Source: Oryzias latipes (Eukaryota > Chordata > Actinopteri > Beloniformes > Adrianichthyidae). Taken from it: a stretch of DNA of 64,000 bases. The stretch lies in NCBI RefSeq assembly GCF_002234675.1, contig NC_019871.2, forward strand, positions 16,958,331 to 17,022,330. Direction: 5' to 3'. This document shows positions 23,154 to 35,605 of the stretch, piece after piece. How positions within the stretch are numbered: the stretch's first letter is position 1; every line of letters begins with the position of its first letter. The notes below the pieces were generated by a model. The model ran no database searches. It had not been told where the DNA came from and was given only the letters and a program-made list of their open reading frames with translations. The translations under genes and the position numbers were made by a program.

Positions 23154-23615
23154 CTTTGTCTCTTCCTAATGCAACCTCAAACTTGTTCTTGCTCTGAAAA
23201 AGAAGAAGAAAAAAAACAGATTAATGAAGCTGACAATACCGGAGAATTAAATGTCTGGATATTCGAGGAATGATGAGACTTACTTAAGAGCCCTCCCTCC
23301 TGGGATCAGTTGTCATACCCTTCTCAAGAACCTCTTTGGCAAAAAGAGCCGTCGGCAGTAGTTTTGCTCTGCAGAGACCTTACACAGTAACACAAGAGTT
23401 TATTCAATCTGTAATGAATCCTGTGTCTCTCTGTCATTCTGCCTCACCCTCTCACTGAGGACAGGTTTTGTTCAAGGTACTGTATACCGACGAGCTGCGG
23501 TTCCTGGTTCATTGGGAGGATAGGATAGGACTCTGCATGTATTGACGTTGCTCCCTCTAAACCCTTTCCCCTTATCCCTGCAGCTCCGTTTTTCTTTTGC
23601 AGCAAAAGTTTCAGC
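23154..23615 (-). other. Possible spliced minus-strand reading frame, unidentified
   Basis: Three blocks on the minus strand have acceptor- and donor-like ends. Block 1 (about 23615 to 23445) follows CTTTTTCAG, is open for about 57 codons (PMNQEPQLVGIQYLEQNL) and ends at a GTGAGG donor. Block 2 (about 23373 to 23287) follows CTCTGCAG and continues in the same phase (AKLLPTALFAKEVLEKGM), ending GGCTCTTAA directly before GTAAGTC. Block 3 (about 23217 to 23155), after a CTTTTTCAG-type acceptor, is open for 20 codons (KNKFEVALGRDKGIFVIV) to a TAA. No family was recognised and no upstream exon was found. It could be the end of an unknown gene, a pseudogene, or chance. Confidence 0.22.
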
Positions 23616-24299
23616 TGAAAAAGGAATTTTCAATATTTATTTTGTATAGAGGCCTGCATAAACCACTTTAAAACATACATCGGGTATTGGTTGTGCAGTA
23701 AAAATAATATCATATCCATCAACAGTTGACTAAGTCAACTATTTTTGGTGGTTTGTCAAAGGAGCCTGCAGTTTGAAGTTTTTATTTCCTCTATCTGCTA
23801 TATTGCATGTATTCTCACAGGTTTAAAGTGCAGAAGTGATCCTGCATGTATTTGCTTGTGTGTGTTTATTTAAATACTCAACAGTCAGGTGAAACTAAAT
23901 CACATTTAAGTCAGCCTTTGCCATGGGCAAGCTCAGAAAGCAGGGCATGGTGCCCACTGGCTGCCGCTGGCTGTGATCACTGCTGTATCTTGTGTCCCAT
24001 TCAGACAAGTAGCCATTCAGCTAAGCAAAGAAAGACTGATGGAGGGAGGAGAAGAGTGCTGCCAGCTGCCAATGACTGCACCACTAGATCTTTGGGAACC
24101 TGTTGCAGCAGGTTTTTCTTTCGGAATATCTAATTGCTGGGCTAGCCTGGACGAGTGCCAGATACACAAACACACACATACACAGTCACACGGAAAATGA
24201 GGATGATATTCCGACCTGCCAAAATCGGAAACCCATCCATCAACTGTTTTCATACACATTTAGACAGGCAATCTGATCGAAGTGCCTCACTGTCAGGGT

Positions 24300-24424
24300 G
24301 ACGGTGGATAGAGGTGTACAGACCTGAGAGGGAAATGGACTCAGCAGAGGTTGCAGGTCTCAGAAGAAAAATCTGACGGGAGCAACAAACAAGAGGAGAG
24401 CGTCTATTGAAAAGCAAGAGTCAA
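24300..24424 (+). other. foxn1: Candidate foxn1 5' noncoding exon a
   Basis: A purine-rich segment ends GAGTCAA|GTGAGT at 24424/24425. A 108-bp gap with an acceptor-like end (GATTTACGTTTTAG) separates it from the candidate exon at 24533-24620. It is placed upstream of foxn1 in the right orientation. There is no TATA box; the start is arbitrary. Confidence 0.25.
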
Positions 24425-24532
24425 GTGAGTTTGTCAGTTTTCCAGTGTGGGATCAATGTTCTTTGTAAAGACAAGTAACAAAACTGCTTTGGTATTTTTG
24501 GATTTATGCTCTGACACTGATTTACGTTTTAG

Positions 24533-24620
24533 TTTCAAATGACAGCAGCTTCTCAGAGATTTCCCTGCAAAGTGCGTGTGCAAACACAACTGTCAGTGCA
24601 GTGTTTGAATCAGAAATCAG
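24533..24620 (+). other. foxn1: Candidate foxn1 5' noncoding exon b
   Basis: An 88-bp segment bounded by TTTACGTTTTAG and CAG|GTGAGG. If joined to the exon at 26865 it contributes an upstream ATG (24539) in a different frame from the foxn1 start. That frame stays open through the 26865-26946 exon, so inclusion would place an overlapping upstream frame ahead of foxn1. This is a prediction from splice consensus only. Confidence 0.25.
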
Positions 24621-24624
24621 GTGA

Positions 24625-26575
24625 GGTTCGTATCTTCAAATGCATTGCAGAAAACAATAAGAATTTGATTAAGAGGAAAGTTGACTAATACTTGTTTGTT
24701 GAAGATCAAGTTTACTTCTGACTATGGAAGTTTTGCCTGGCTTACACTGTACAAGACAGTACAAGACCAATCCATTCATTCACAATAGTTTGATCTTGAG
24801 ATAAATAGTTTCTTCACCAAGCTCAAGGCTCATGCAGCCACAAAGCAGCACCACGGCTCCTTTGTGAGCCAAACCACAACATCTTGTTAATCTGTTCAAA
24901 CCATTGGGAGAAACTTCTTCCCCTTTGAATCAACTGTTTCTCATCGTATTTCTGTGCTGCATTCACTTTGAACTATCGCAGGAAACATTGCTTGATTTGT
25001 TTTCAAAACAATCCCCAATGATTTGCATATTTAAAAAGAGTCATGTTTAGACATGATGGCAGAAAACAGTCTGGCATGTAACAGTGATGAAAAATATTTG
25101 TCATTTTTCTGGGGCTACACAGTTGTGTCATGATTGGCACTGCTAACACTGCCTCATAGCGACCCCTGTGACCCCACACAGGACCAAGCTAAGACTCCTG
25201 GATATTTATTGGTTTTTTTGGGGACATAAGAGAAAGAAATAGATGCCAACAGTCTCATGGGTTCAGACTTAAAAATACCAATGCTTTACATTTATTGGAT
25301 TTGAAGTTGTTTTTATTAATCAGCTTGTGTTGCTAATCTATGAAGCAAATGAACACCGAATATAAAAAAAAACAATAATCCAGCAAAATGACATGCTTAA
25401 ATCAGATGTATCAGTAAAAATATTTTATCCTGGCATGAAATGCACCGTAATAAAATACTCCACCTATAAGATCAACAGTTTATCTTGGCAGAAGCTGAAA
25501 CACTGCATGACAGTTGACAGCAGCATTCGAGCGTGGAAAGAAAGACTTATTACTTTGGTTTATTGGGTGCTGAGCTGTTTTTATACTCCTTTAGAATAAC
25601 ATGTTCTAAGCTTAATAACTAAATAGGCCCAATAAAAAAGTCCAGCATTGGTGTAAAAAAAAAAGTTCAATTGAGTCTCTGATTGAAAACTCAAAAACAG
25701 CTTTGAACCCTTTTTCTGTCAAAACTTAATACATTTTTTTTCATTTATACTAAACATGTTTGAATAAAAATCAGAGTTGGACATAAAAATGTCATGTTTC
25801 TACTACTTCTACTACATGTTAAGGTCTGGGTGACTCCATGTGTGCTTTATAGGTTTTTTCTTCAGACAGTTCAAAACACGTAACTTTTTTTCTGGGTCAA
25901 ACATTTTCTGCGTGGAGGGTTATCAGTTTCTTGACTGAACATCCGCAAGTGCTGCATTTGTCCTGCTGAGCGGCAGCGGGCCTGTCAAACAGATGAGAGG
26001 ATTTGTTGCGACGGTGCTGATAAAAGGCAGTCTCTCAGCTTTCACATGGATATTTAAGCCTCCTTGGACTCGAACAGAAACCTCCTTTTTTTGCTACTTC
26101 TCTCTTTTTGGCTGATTCCGCTTTGTCTAGTTCAGCACTGTTCAGCTTCATGTGACCTGACAGCCATCATGGTTTGTTGGCAGTTTTAATGAGCTTGGTT
26201 TATGTGGAGGTTCAGGTTATCTTTACTGGAATCAGAGCCACGTGTCTCTCGCCTCCGCCAGGATCATATAACACTTCCTCACAATAAGCCAGATAACCCC
26301 CCCCAACACACGTTCATCCACTGTCACCAGTTTAATGCACTGGCTCTGTAACTGTACTGTTCCCACGCCTGCAATCCTGCTGTCAGAGAAGTTTAAGAGA
26401 CTTGCAGATTGATGAATGACAAATGATTTTGGTCGGAGATGATCTGAAAAAGATTAGAGAACGCAATCATGTTTTTCAACCCTGGCAGAAATGCTTCCCT
26501 TCGTAATATCACTCAGTCTAATAACGTCCAAGAAATGTTTGACATTTTTATTTCTTAATGGACAAAGGAGTCGTA
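24625..26575. other. foxn1 upstream or first-intron sequence
   Basis: No coding sequence recognised. A less AT-rich stretch at about 25915-26290 has a TATA-like GATATTTAAGCC (26049-26060) and could be a promoter or a conserved noncoding element for foxn1, which cannot be tested from one sequence. Confidence 0.25.
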
Positions 26576-26579
26576 TTGC

Positions 26580-26662
26580 TTATCCAACCAGATCGTCCTG
26601 TTTGAGGCAAGTTGGTAATCGAATCGACCTAAACCATTAGAAAATCGTTTCAAAATGAAATA
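26580..26662 (+). repeat. Direct repeat left of the foxn1 first coding exon
   Basis: An 83-bp segment (CCAGATCGTCCTGTTTGAGG through ATCGTTTCAAAATGAAATAA) recurs at 27113-27195 with about 6 differences in 80 bases. The pair brackets the exon at 26865-26946. It looks like part of an interspersed repeat. Confidence 0.7.
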
Positions 26663-26883
26663 AGCAGCCTAAATTGCTAATCACACCATATTAGTGGAAC
26701 CAGGTATAAAAGAAAACCAGTGTTAAACTCGTCTTTATACTTTTTTGTGCATCCAAATTCTTTCGATTGCAACTCCTCTTTCTAAATCATCTTCATCACA
26801 AAATGTCTTCATAACTTTCATTCATGTTCTGTTTTTTTATTGTTTTTTTTAAACTTTCTTACAGGGACAGAATTGCACACAGA

Positions 26884-29800
26884 ATGTCACGGTCCCCCAA
26901 GTTTTCCCTCGGCAGCAGTAGCGAGTCTCAAGTATCGGCCCCTCAGGTTAGTGAAGGCATTTGTTGGCAGTTCTAATGGCATTTCTGTTTTTGCTCAGAG
27001 GAAACCCCCCCCCCCCCCCCCACACACAATCTAACACTAGGTTTTCAAAAACATTACTGATTCTGAAATTAAATCTACGCAGAGGGGCGTGACGACGAAT
27101 CGATGAATCAATTTATCCTACCAGATCGTCCTGTTTGGGGCAAGTTGTTAATTGAATCGACCTAAACCATAAAAAAATCGTTTCAAAATGAAATAAATTG
27201 ATTATAATTGATTTTGGAAAATACAATTTGGATTGGGGACATAGGTTTATTTTACTATAACGTAAAAACGACCAAGTGCATCACAGCAGACAACACATGA
27301 CAAAAATAATCAGTCCATCATTCCAGTCCAGTGTGTGGACACACTTTGCATTTTGCAGAAACACATGTGACTATACAGGGTGGTAGAATGTTCTAAAAAA
27401 ATTTTTGTATTATTTTGATGTTGAAAAACAACAGTGGGCTGAAATCTATGAAACTGAAATGTGAATGGATTTGTCATTAATTCTTGTTTACTTGTATGTT
27501 TGTTCACATATGTAATTTAGTCTTGATTATATTACACTTGATAAATACAAGGAATTTGTGAAACTTCAATGTTCAGTAACCAGGTATTTGACACTGGTCA
27601 CTCAGAGATAATCAGATATTTAAAAATGAATCAATATCAACTATGAATCATATCAGGAACCAGAAACTGTAGTATGAATTGTTGTTAAAATGAATTTTTA
27701 CACCTCTAATTATTAATAAGTCATTGCAGATTTTTTTTTAGGAAGATCTCCTTTCTTGTGGCAAACTCAGGCTTTTATTATTTATCTTGGATTATTAAGG
27801 AAAGACTGAGCCAAATCTCTGTGTCTCTGTGCCAAAAGAGAGCAGCAGAGGCGGACTTACCAATAGGCAATGGTAGGCAATTCCCTGGGGCCCCCAACTC
27901 TCTCGGGGCCCGAGCTAAACACTGAATGTCTGAAATAAATTTTACATCCATCATTATTTAACTCTGTCATTAAAAACACCCAAAATCCCTAAACTGACGT
28001 GATATTGATCATGTAAAAGTTTTTGGTCCTCTCCCATCCTTCTGCAGCAGTGGTATATTCCAGTCAACTTAAAAACTTGTTAGTTAGCAGGCAGAGGCAG
28101 CATTGCCAGACTGGGCAGTTTCCAGCTCAATAGGGCAGTTTTTGTTCTGATTTGTGAGTAAATTTTGCTTTAGGTGGATGGACATAATTTGGATGGGTTT
28201 GGGATCGGTTCGGAAGCTTCACGGGTGACAGGGGCTTCACCTGCCAACATGAGATGTAAAGCCTACTGATAATAAAATAAATATGTGTCCACTAACCTGC
28301 TCCAAAAATGCAAATTACAAGTCTGATTCTAATCATTTTAATTCTCAAAATTGCTGTATTTTGCGTATTCCCTGTTTAATTTCAGCACAGGCTGCGAACT
28401 CTGCAGCATAACGGATTATGCAATCCTTAGTGAAGTCGGGTTGATTATTCCTTTAGTTTACTCATCGTATGCTAGTAATGTAAAGCTTATTATTAATATT
28501 TTTACGATCTAGACATTTTTATTCCATGACCTCCCTTTCTATATGATAGGTCATGTATTAAACCTCAGACCTGACAAGAAGCTGCGCTGAAAAGACAGAA
28601 TGAGTCAGGAAAACAGCCGGGCTTTTTGTGATAATAATGTAAACTATACGTCATTTGTTTTACGAAAGCACAAGAACATTTGCTTTTATTTTATCTCACC
28701 TACATTCACGAAAAGTAAAAATACAAGAACAATTTCCACTTTAGATCATGATAGGCTGATACGGTAAATTAAACTAGAAATCCTAAATTGTTTAAATATT
28801 TGTGTTTGTTTCACTTTCCGTTTTTTGATTGTTCCTAATATTTGAGCAAAACATCAGTGGTTAGTAAAGTTTAATTGATGTCCAATATTTCATGGTTTTC
28901 TCTCACTGATTGCAAAAGTGGTGGATGCTATATAAAAAGTGTTAAAGTTGAACTTTCAATTGAATCAGGAAGTAATTAATAATGGATGATTAATAATCAC
29001 TGATTAGTATTTTGGGTGTTTTTTTGTTGAGTCTGGTGGTCTTTAGATGACTTTTGGGCTGGAAAACCTTGACTCTATCTGGCAAGACTGGCAGAGAGTC
29101 AAAGATTATACAAACAAATTTTTAAAAATTGGTCAAAGGAAGGAGAGTGCTCTGAAGGGCTGTTAAAAGAAGAAAAGGCAAAGACAAAGCAAGACTTTTT
29201 TTCTTTTTTTTTACAAACTTCCAAAAGTCCTGAAAGAGAAAAACAAGAACAGAATAAAAAAAACCTCATTGTCTTTTGCCTTCTGTAGTAAAACCTGTTA
29301 ATAAAAACAAAGTTCTTTCTAGTGAGGGATTTACAAATTAGAGCATTTAAAAAATGCAATGTTTTTCAAGTAAAATAATGTATATAATCTAAAATACATT
29401 TCTTTAACTTTAAATTTGTTTTAAATGTTTTAATCCTTTTTTGGATTTTAGACATTGACATTGTCTACAAGTCGACCAGTAAGGAAGTTAATTGACATTT
29501 TAGCCTATAATAATATAATAATAATAATATACTTAATTTATATACCACTTTTTAAAATCAAGATTACAAAGTGCTGTACATTTAACATAAGACAAAAAGA
29601 CCAGGATTAAAAACAGTATTTAGGTGTCTGACAGACGACAAAATAAAACACAGCACACACACAAAACCGTGATAGCGGTTAAAATCAATCAAAACCCCAA
29701 AATCAATAATATCATAAGTTTAAATTTAAGAACACCTATAAAGGTAAGTTTTTAAAAGAGATTTAAATACTGGTAAGGACTCAGCGAGCCTGATCTCTTC

Positions 29801-32800
29801 AGGGAGACTGTTCCAGGGTGTTGAGGCTCTTGTAGCAAAGGCCCTGTCTCCCTTGCTCTTCAATCTGGATTGTGGGATTGTTAAAAAGCTTTTTGCCAAA
29901 GATCTAAGATTGCGACCAGGTACACAAGGGACGAGGAGATCAGCTATGTATTCAGGGGCCAGACCACAGCGTGCTTTAAATGCAATCTTTTAAATCTTAA
30001 AATGTATTCTAAAACGAACTGGGAGCCAGTGCAGAAATGCTAAAACTGGAGTAATATGATCTCTCATTCTGGTTTAGATTAGGAGTTTGGTGGCAGCATT
30101 TTGGACTAACTGGAGTTTATACACACTCTGCTGTGAAAGGCATGTGTGGAGTGCGTTACAATAGTCCAAACGGGAAAAAAGAAAAGCGTGAATCACCATC
30201 TCAAGACACTTTTTAGATAGGAGAGGCAGACTTCTAGTTTTAGTTTCATCCTCCTCCCATTGGCATTCACTGTATAGTCCATCATTTAATGAAGCATACT
30301 AAAATTGTTGAGGAGTTCTTTCACTTATTTATTGTGAACGCTTGAGTGAATTTTGGAAGTTAATGCTTTAGTGTGTCTCTGTTAAGACAACATATTGCCT
30401 ATTTACAGTGAGAGGTAATTGTGAATGTTTGAGTGACAAATAGTGTGGTGTTCTAAGGTTTAAAAGACTCTGCTGTAAATTTTGGGGGTCTTTGAACATA
30501 CCAGCAATGGGATGAATGAGTCGGTGGACTATCTGAACACAAGAATCATGAAAGAACCCAAAGAGAAAGACCTGGAATTCGGTGTTTTGAAATAAAATAT
30601 GACCATACAGTGTTGTCAACTTTTGTGTGACCTAATGACTTAACGTTTCTCAAGCAGTGCACTTCATACTATGACACCATTAGGCACCCCAAAAGCACCC
30701 ACCATTGTTGAATTGATGGAGAATTGTAAACTGACTTTTTTGTTTATTAGACTATAACTGTCATGTGTTTTAACTGTATTTTTAGACTGTTTATTTTGTT
30801 CAGAGGTGTAAGTCTTGATATTTTTTATTTAGTGCCTCATGCAGTCATCATTACATGTTTTCTATCCACTCTTACTGCAGACTAGAGGGCGCTGGGATGC
30901 CTGTTTCCCTGAGCAAGAAAGCACCACCTTCAGCTTCAGAACTGCAGGTCTGATCCGACAACATAGTGCTGATGGTACCATCTGCTCTGAATCAGAACCG
31001 GCATCGGAAAGAGACCCAGTGAACCGCTTCCATCCATATCGCAGACAGCTCAGTGATGGAGTGATGGAGACGGCCGGCTTTCTCCATCAGCGCTCTTCGG
31101 CCTTCAACAGCCTACAGGAAGTGTGCAGTCCTGAAGTTTGTTTGCAGAGTAGTGATGTGCCAATGACCTGGAACAGTTGTAGCAGCAGCGCTCAGGTTCT
31201 AAGATTTCACTCATTTTTACTCACATATTTTGTTTCGGTTTTGATTGATTCAAAGAAAAAGGATGACAACAACTTCACATTTCTGTAAATCAGATTAAAA
31301 TTAGGTTCGCGCTGTAGGTTAAAACTGGCACCTTAAACATACACTCTCCACATCAACATGTTGACATGTAGCCTTCAGAAGTTCCCGACACATGTTGAAG
31401 CTTTTGCCTAAAATCTTGCGTTGCTCTGCTGCACTAATTCTATCGTCTCACAACTGCAGACCTCATTCTCAGAGCTACCAGCTGCACAACTGGAGAACAT
31501 CAGCTTCCTCTCACAGAGACATCCATCGCACAGCTCACCCTTGCAGCAGGTGAGAGTGTGTTTGGCTGACAGAAAAGCACAGAGTACGGCGGCCGTGATG
31601 CCATGGTAGGGCGGTCGACCTCTAATCGGAAGATAGCAGAATCAGATTTGCCCAAATGTTGCAGTGTCCTTGGGCAAGACACTGAACCCCACCTTGCCTC
31701 TGGTGGAAGGTTGGCGCCAGTGTTCGGCAGTGGAGCTGCCATCAATGTGTGAATGTGTGTGTGAATGTGTGTGTGTGAATGGGTAATTGGGACTGTGACT
31801 GTAAAGAGCGTTTGAGGAATGTAGAAAACTGCTATACAAATGTACACCATTTGTTTAAGCTGATCCTCACAACAGAGACTTACCCTTTAGTAGCTGACAT
31901 GTCATAAATGTAATGTGTGCCCTCTCCATAGGTCCAATCTAAACTGTATCCCAATGGTGACCATACAAACAGCTCTAAATATAGTATCCAGACTCCGTCG
32001 TCACAAACACACCAGGAGAACGTCACACAGTCCTCTTTCCCAAAGCCTATATACTCATACAGGTAACAGAGCAACATGTTTGCCATTGTTCTCGTTTGTA
32101 AATGTTAAAAAAGAACAATGCACATAATTCTATGGTACTTGTCTTTTTGAAACTTTGATGCGTGACCTTTTTTTTACAAGCTGCAACATCATTGCAAATA
32201 TTTTTTTCTACATTACAGCATCCTGATATTTATGGCTCTGAAGACCAGTAAAACAGGGAGTCTTCCGGTCAGTGAGATCTACAGCTTCATGACAGAACAC
32301 TTTCCATATTTCAAGGTATTACATAACAAATCTGAATCTGCTTTTCAGCTCAACTGTGCCAGTGTTTGTCTTTTTCATGATGAATGTGGATCTTTCACTT
32401 GGAATCTTTTTTTACAGTCCAAAGCTTGCACATTGGGTTGATTTGTAATTTACTGAGGAGTGAACATGCAAGATTTGCCACAATGCTGAGCTAAGATAGC
32501 TGGTTTCAAGGATGGAGTAGAAAATGCACAGCATTTGTACTCAGGATGGGTGAATGCAGATCTGGATTTACAGCATTACTGAACTCAAAACTAAAGAATA
32601 ATCTCAAATAATTGAAAAACATGCTGAGTGGTAAACTATGAACTTTCCTTTAGCCTTTGTGTAAAGGCATCTTGAACAGTGACTGCATGCTGTTCTGTCT
32701 TCACAAGCCCATCATGTACGGAGGTCCGCGGCATCATTTCAATCTAAGAAACAACCGACAAAGCAGTCTGTGAGACTTTAAGCAGGCTGTAGACAAAAAT

Positions 32801-35605
32801 CCAATATCAATGCAAAAATATTGTTCAATCAAATCTTGTCACTTCTGAGCGTTCTGCTGTTGCAAGCAGAATAATATTCAAAAGTAATGTGCGATATTTA
32901 AACATCATTTTATAGCCATTTGACATAGTAGCATATAGAGCAATCGTTTTCATGTTTGTTTTTTCTTTTATTACCTCTTTTGCTTTTTTTAAATTTCAGA
33001 CAGCTCCTGACGGCTGGAAGAACTCTGTGCGGCACAACCTTTCTTTAAACAAATGCTTTGAGAAGGTAGAGAACAAGAACGGGAGCACTTCTCGGAAAGG
33101 ATGTCTCTGGGCTCTTAATCCAGCCAAAGTAGAGAAGATGCAGGAGGAACTGCACAAGTGGCGTCGCAAAGACCCCATGACTGTCCGCAGAAGCATGGCA
33201 AGGCCAGGTGGGTTCCCAAAACACTTTTTTCCGAAAAAAGCAGTAAGAACTTGATTTACCAGTAAAGCTTTCCATTTAGGTGTCTTAGAGTTTAAACTAC
33301 ATGTATTTGTTTTTCATAGAAGATCTTGATCATCTTCTGGGAGAGAAGCCAGACAAATTTAGGCACCTGCCTCCTTACACCAGCACAGCTTCACTAGCCA
33401 GAGTGGCTCCTCTCTGCAGCACCACCTCGTCAACTTGTGCTCCAATCCAGTTTCAGTCAACACCCCAACACACTCGAAGTTCACAATACTTCCATATTCA
33501 GCCTCAGCAGCCCTACTACCTTCCCCCGACTGCTGCTCACCCCAGCAACTCGTTTGCTCTGTACTCACCCTGTGAACCACAGCCTGCAGCAGGAGTCCCA
33601 GCAGCCACTGGAAGTCTGAACTCCCCCACTGCTGGGAAGATGCCTACAGTTTTCAACACTGCCCTCCAGGCTGAGTACAGTGTCAGTCCAAGGGGCATGC
33701 AAGACCTGCTGCTTGAGGCAGACACCAGTTATGACATAGACACACTCAACCCCAGTCTCATCGACCTGCAGCTGCACGGTAAGAGTCACGAAGAGACGCA
33801 AAATGTCCCATAGAATCAAATGAATTTATTTATGTTTTAAAATCAAATATTGTTAATGTTTGCACTGATAAAAAGAATGTTGTATTCCTTTAAAAAAGTA
33901 GTCAGGAAATAATTTCCTTTTATCCCTCTAAACTTAATTACATTGTTTGTATTTTTTTACACATCTTTGCTATTTTTTGTGGTGCTTTAGAGCAGTGTTT
34001 TTCAACCTTTTTTGAGCCACGGCACACTTTAACCTTGACAAAAATCCCGCGGCACACCAGCACCCCCCCCCCCAAAAAAAGCAGAAACTCATAGTCTGTT
34101 TTGATCTACAGCCCCCCCCCGGCAAAGATGTTTTTTCTAAAAGATGTAATAAAAGTTAAGTTACATACAAACTGTATGTTCGTTGTGGTTTCAATCCGTG
34201 TAACAAGGACGACTCATTGTACGCTAAGGCGCTGTCCCTTTAAGCCAATGCATCATGGGAGATGTAGTGTGAATACGGCGAGAAAACGGCAGAAACACTT
34301 GCGTCTCTGAGTTTCATGGTTTTGTTCACTTGTTCCACGGTCTGATACCGGATTCTGTGGAAAGCTACACCGCTAAAGACGAGCTTTAGCTGCTATTTTT
34401 GTTGGAAATGAGTGAGTTATGAGCTAAATTGGAACAAGGAAGTTTAGACTTTAAACACTTCTGATTGGTCAGACTGATGACATGTGATTAAGCCTTCAAG
34501 AATGATTGGTGGAGTCGTGGAGACAGTAAAAGCTGCGGGACTTTTCAGAAAACAGTTATAGCTGCAGGTAAATCGCGGTGCCGTCATTTTATCAAAATGT
34601 CTTTAATAGAATCAAATAAACACAAAGAAATAAGTATTTTATGATCTTTCATATTCCTAACTACTCAGTGTTTTATCAGGACCTGTTTGGATGAACAAAG
34701 AGCTGATATCCTGGAGATGGTTAATGTTTTTAGATCAGTTAATGAGGGCAATTTTCCACGGCACACTTGACCATCTCCCACGGCACACTAGTGTGCCGCG
34801 GCACACTGGTTGAAAAACACTGCTTTAGAGTGTTGGACATGCAGACTTTTTTTGTTTTCTTTTGACCTTTTTCAGTCTTGAACTGAACAGTAATTGTTCC
34901 TTGTTACAGTGATCACTGACTGATGTGTCTATTGCTCTGCCAAAGTAAACATTCCTGTAATCTGATGTCTTTAACCTGAGATAGTAATGGAGCTATCATG
35001 TTTTTTGTGTTGTTTTTTAAACTACTTATCCCCTCAGACAGACTCTTTTCTACTGTAAAGATCCATATCCATCAAACTGTTATCTGTATTATCCCCCACC
35101 AAGTTACATTTTTTTCCTTGAAAATCTAAGTTTAAATTTATTGGCAAAGATTTAATTTTTTCAGCAAGACTGAGTTGAGAACCACATGTTACCTTCCCAC
35201 AGACAATAAAGTTAGATTAAAAGTGAATAACTGAAATAAAATCTGAACTGAAATTTTCTATAAACAGCCTCTGATCTTTTTTTTTCTTCTTTTCATCGGT
35301 CAGGTAATGTCTGGGAGGAGCTAAGGGATGACAGTTTGGCGTCAGAGTCTCAAGTTGCCACGGCAACCTCTCCTGCCACCTTTCTCTTACAGGACCACAA
35401 TCTCCCACAGGCTGGCTTTATGCAGCTCCCATCTTCTTTCAGTCACACCACTGCAAGCATCCCTGCAGGTCTCTGTAAAGTTGAATATGAGGACAAGAAC
35501 TCAGACAGGAGTTGTTGGAATGGACTGCATCCAGTTACGTATTCCGGAGTTGAGAGCTTGGCTGGATATCTGACTTCCTGCACTACATCCCTGTCCTTGG
35601 TGTAG
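26884..35605 (+). CDS. foxn1: Forkhead transcription factor FOXN1
   Basis: FOXN1 directs thymic epithelial differentiation. Coding exons: 26884-26946 (exon from 26865), 30881-31195, 31460-31549, 31932-32062, 32219-32315, 33000-33207, 33320-33778 and 35304-35605 (TAG), giving 554 residues; every junction is GT-AG and phase-consistent. The chosen start ([10 protein letters not shown]) is the only frame that leads into the FOXN1-like second coding exon, which carries [15 protein letters not shown]. The forkhead domain (about residues 193-290) spans three exons: [77 protein letters not shown]. It is very close to the mammalian FOXN1 domain, including helix 3 ([15 protein letters not shown]). The C-terminal half is Pro/Ser/Gln-rich, then has the conserved activation region [28 protein letters not shown], split by the last intron. 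That intron holds a hAT MITE. The gene is tail-to-tail with unc119. Confidence 0.95.
27113..27195 (+). repeat. Direct repeat right of the foxn1 first coding exon
   Basis: Partner of 26580-26662, roughly 92% identical by eye. It is embedded in a longer repeat-like stretch, about 27080-27710, whose ends (AGAGGGGCGTGACGA at the left; TTTTTACACCTCT at the right, reverse complement AGAGGTGTAAAAA) are weakly inverted. A poly(C) tract precedes it at 27005-27021. Confidence 0.65.
27846..27980 (+). repeat. Fragment of the GGGCGGAC-terminus element
   Basis: Begins CAGAGGCGGACTTACC and shares CCTGGGGCC, (G/C)TAAACACT and ATCATTATTTAA landmarks with the element at 9665-9970. Only the left end is recognisable; no matching right terminus was found. 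Confidence 0.5.
27985..29500. other. foxn1 intron sequence, nothing recognised
   Basis: AT-rich intronic DNA with no exon-like, repeat or regulatory signal that I could support. The minus-strand frame at 29099-29359 is lysine- and phenylalanine-rich low-complexity coding by chance. Confidence 0.4.
29505..30240 (+). repeat. Retroposon-type repeat in a foxn1 intron
   Basis: About 730 bp of a sequence common in fish genomes. It starts with a TAATAATAAT tract and TTATATACCACTTTTTAAAA, passes through AAGTGCTGTACATTTAACAT, GGGGCCAGACCACAGCGTGC, AACTGGGAGCCAGTGCAG, GGTGGCAGCATTTTGGAC and GCGTTACAATAGTCCAAACG, and ends near CACCATCTCAAGACA. It has no coding frame of its own. The class, LINE-derived or other, is unresolved. 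Confidence 0.6.
31590..31850 (+). repeat. SINE-like repeat 40 bases past foxn1 exon 4
   Basis: Same family as 22065-22385: GGGCGGTCGACCTCTAATCG head, TCCTTGGGCAAGACACTGAA block, (GTGTGAAT)n simple repeat and a TAAAGAGCGTTTGAGG tail. It lies in the intron between 31549 and 31932 and occupies most of it without reaching either splice site. Confidence 0.7.
33985..34830. mobile_element. hAT-type MITE in the last foxn1 intron
   Basis: An 830-bp element at 33993-34822 with CAGTGTTTTTCAACC and GGTTGAAAAACACTG termini and an exact 8-bp duplication, CTTTAGAG, at 33985-33992 and 34823-34830. It is the same family as 8679-9497 but inserted in the reverse orientation. The termini carry a repeated GCCGCGGCACAC motif. 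No coding frame. Confidence 0.9.

Noticed and set aside
23973-24200. Plus-strand frame AIQLSKERLMEGGEECCQ as a foxn1 coding exon
   Set aside because: No phase-consistent path joins it to the foxn1 forkhead frame.
30839-31288. A 149-codon plus-strand frame as a single-exon gene
   Set aside because: Only 30881-31195 is real: it is foxn1 coding exon 2; both ends of the frame run into intron.
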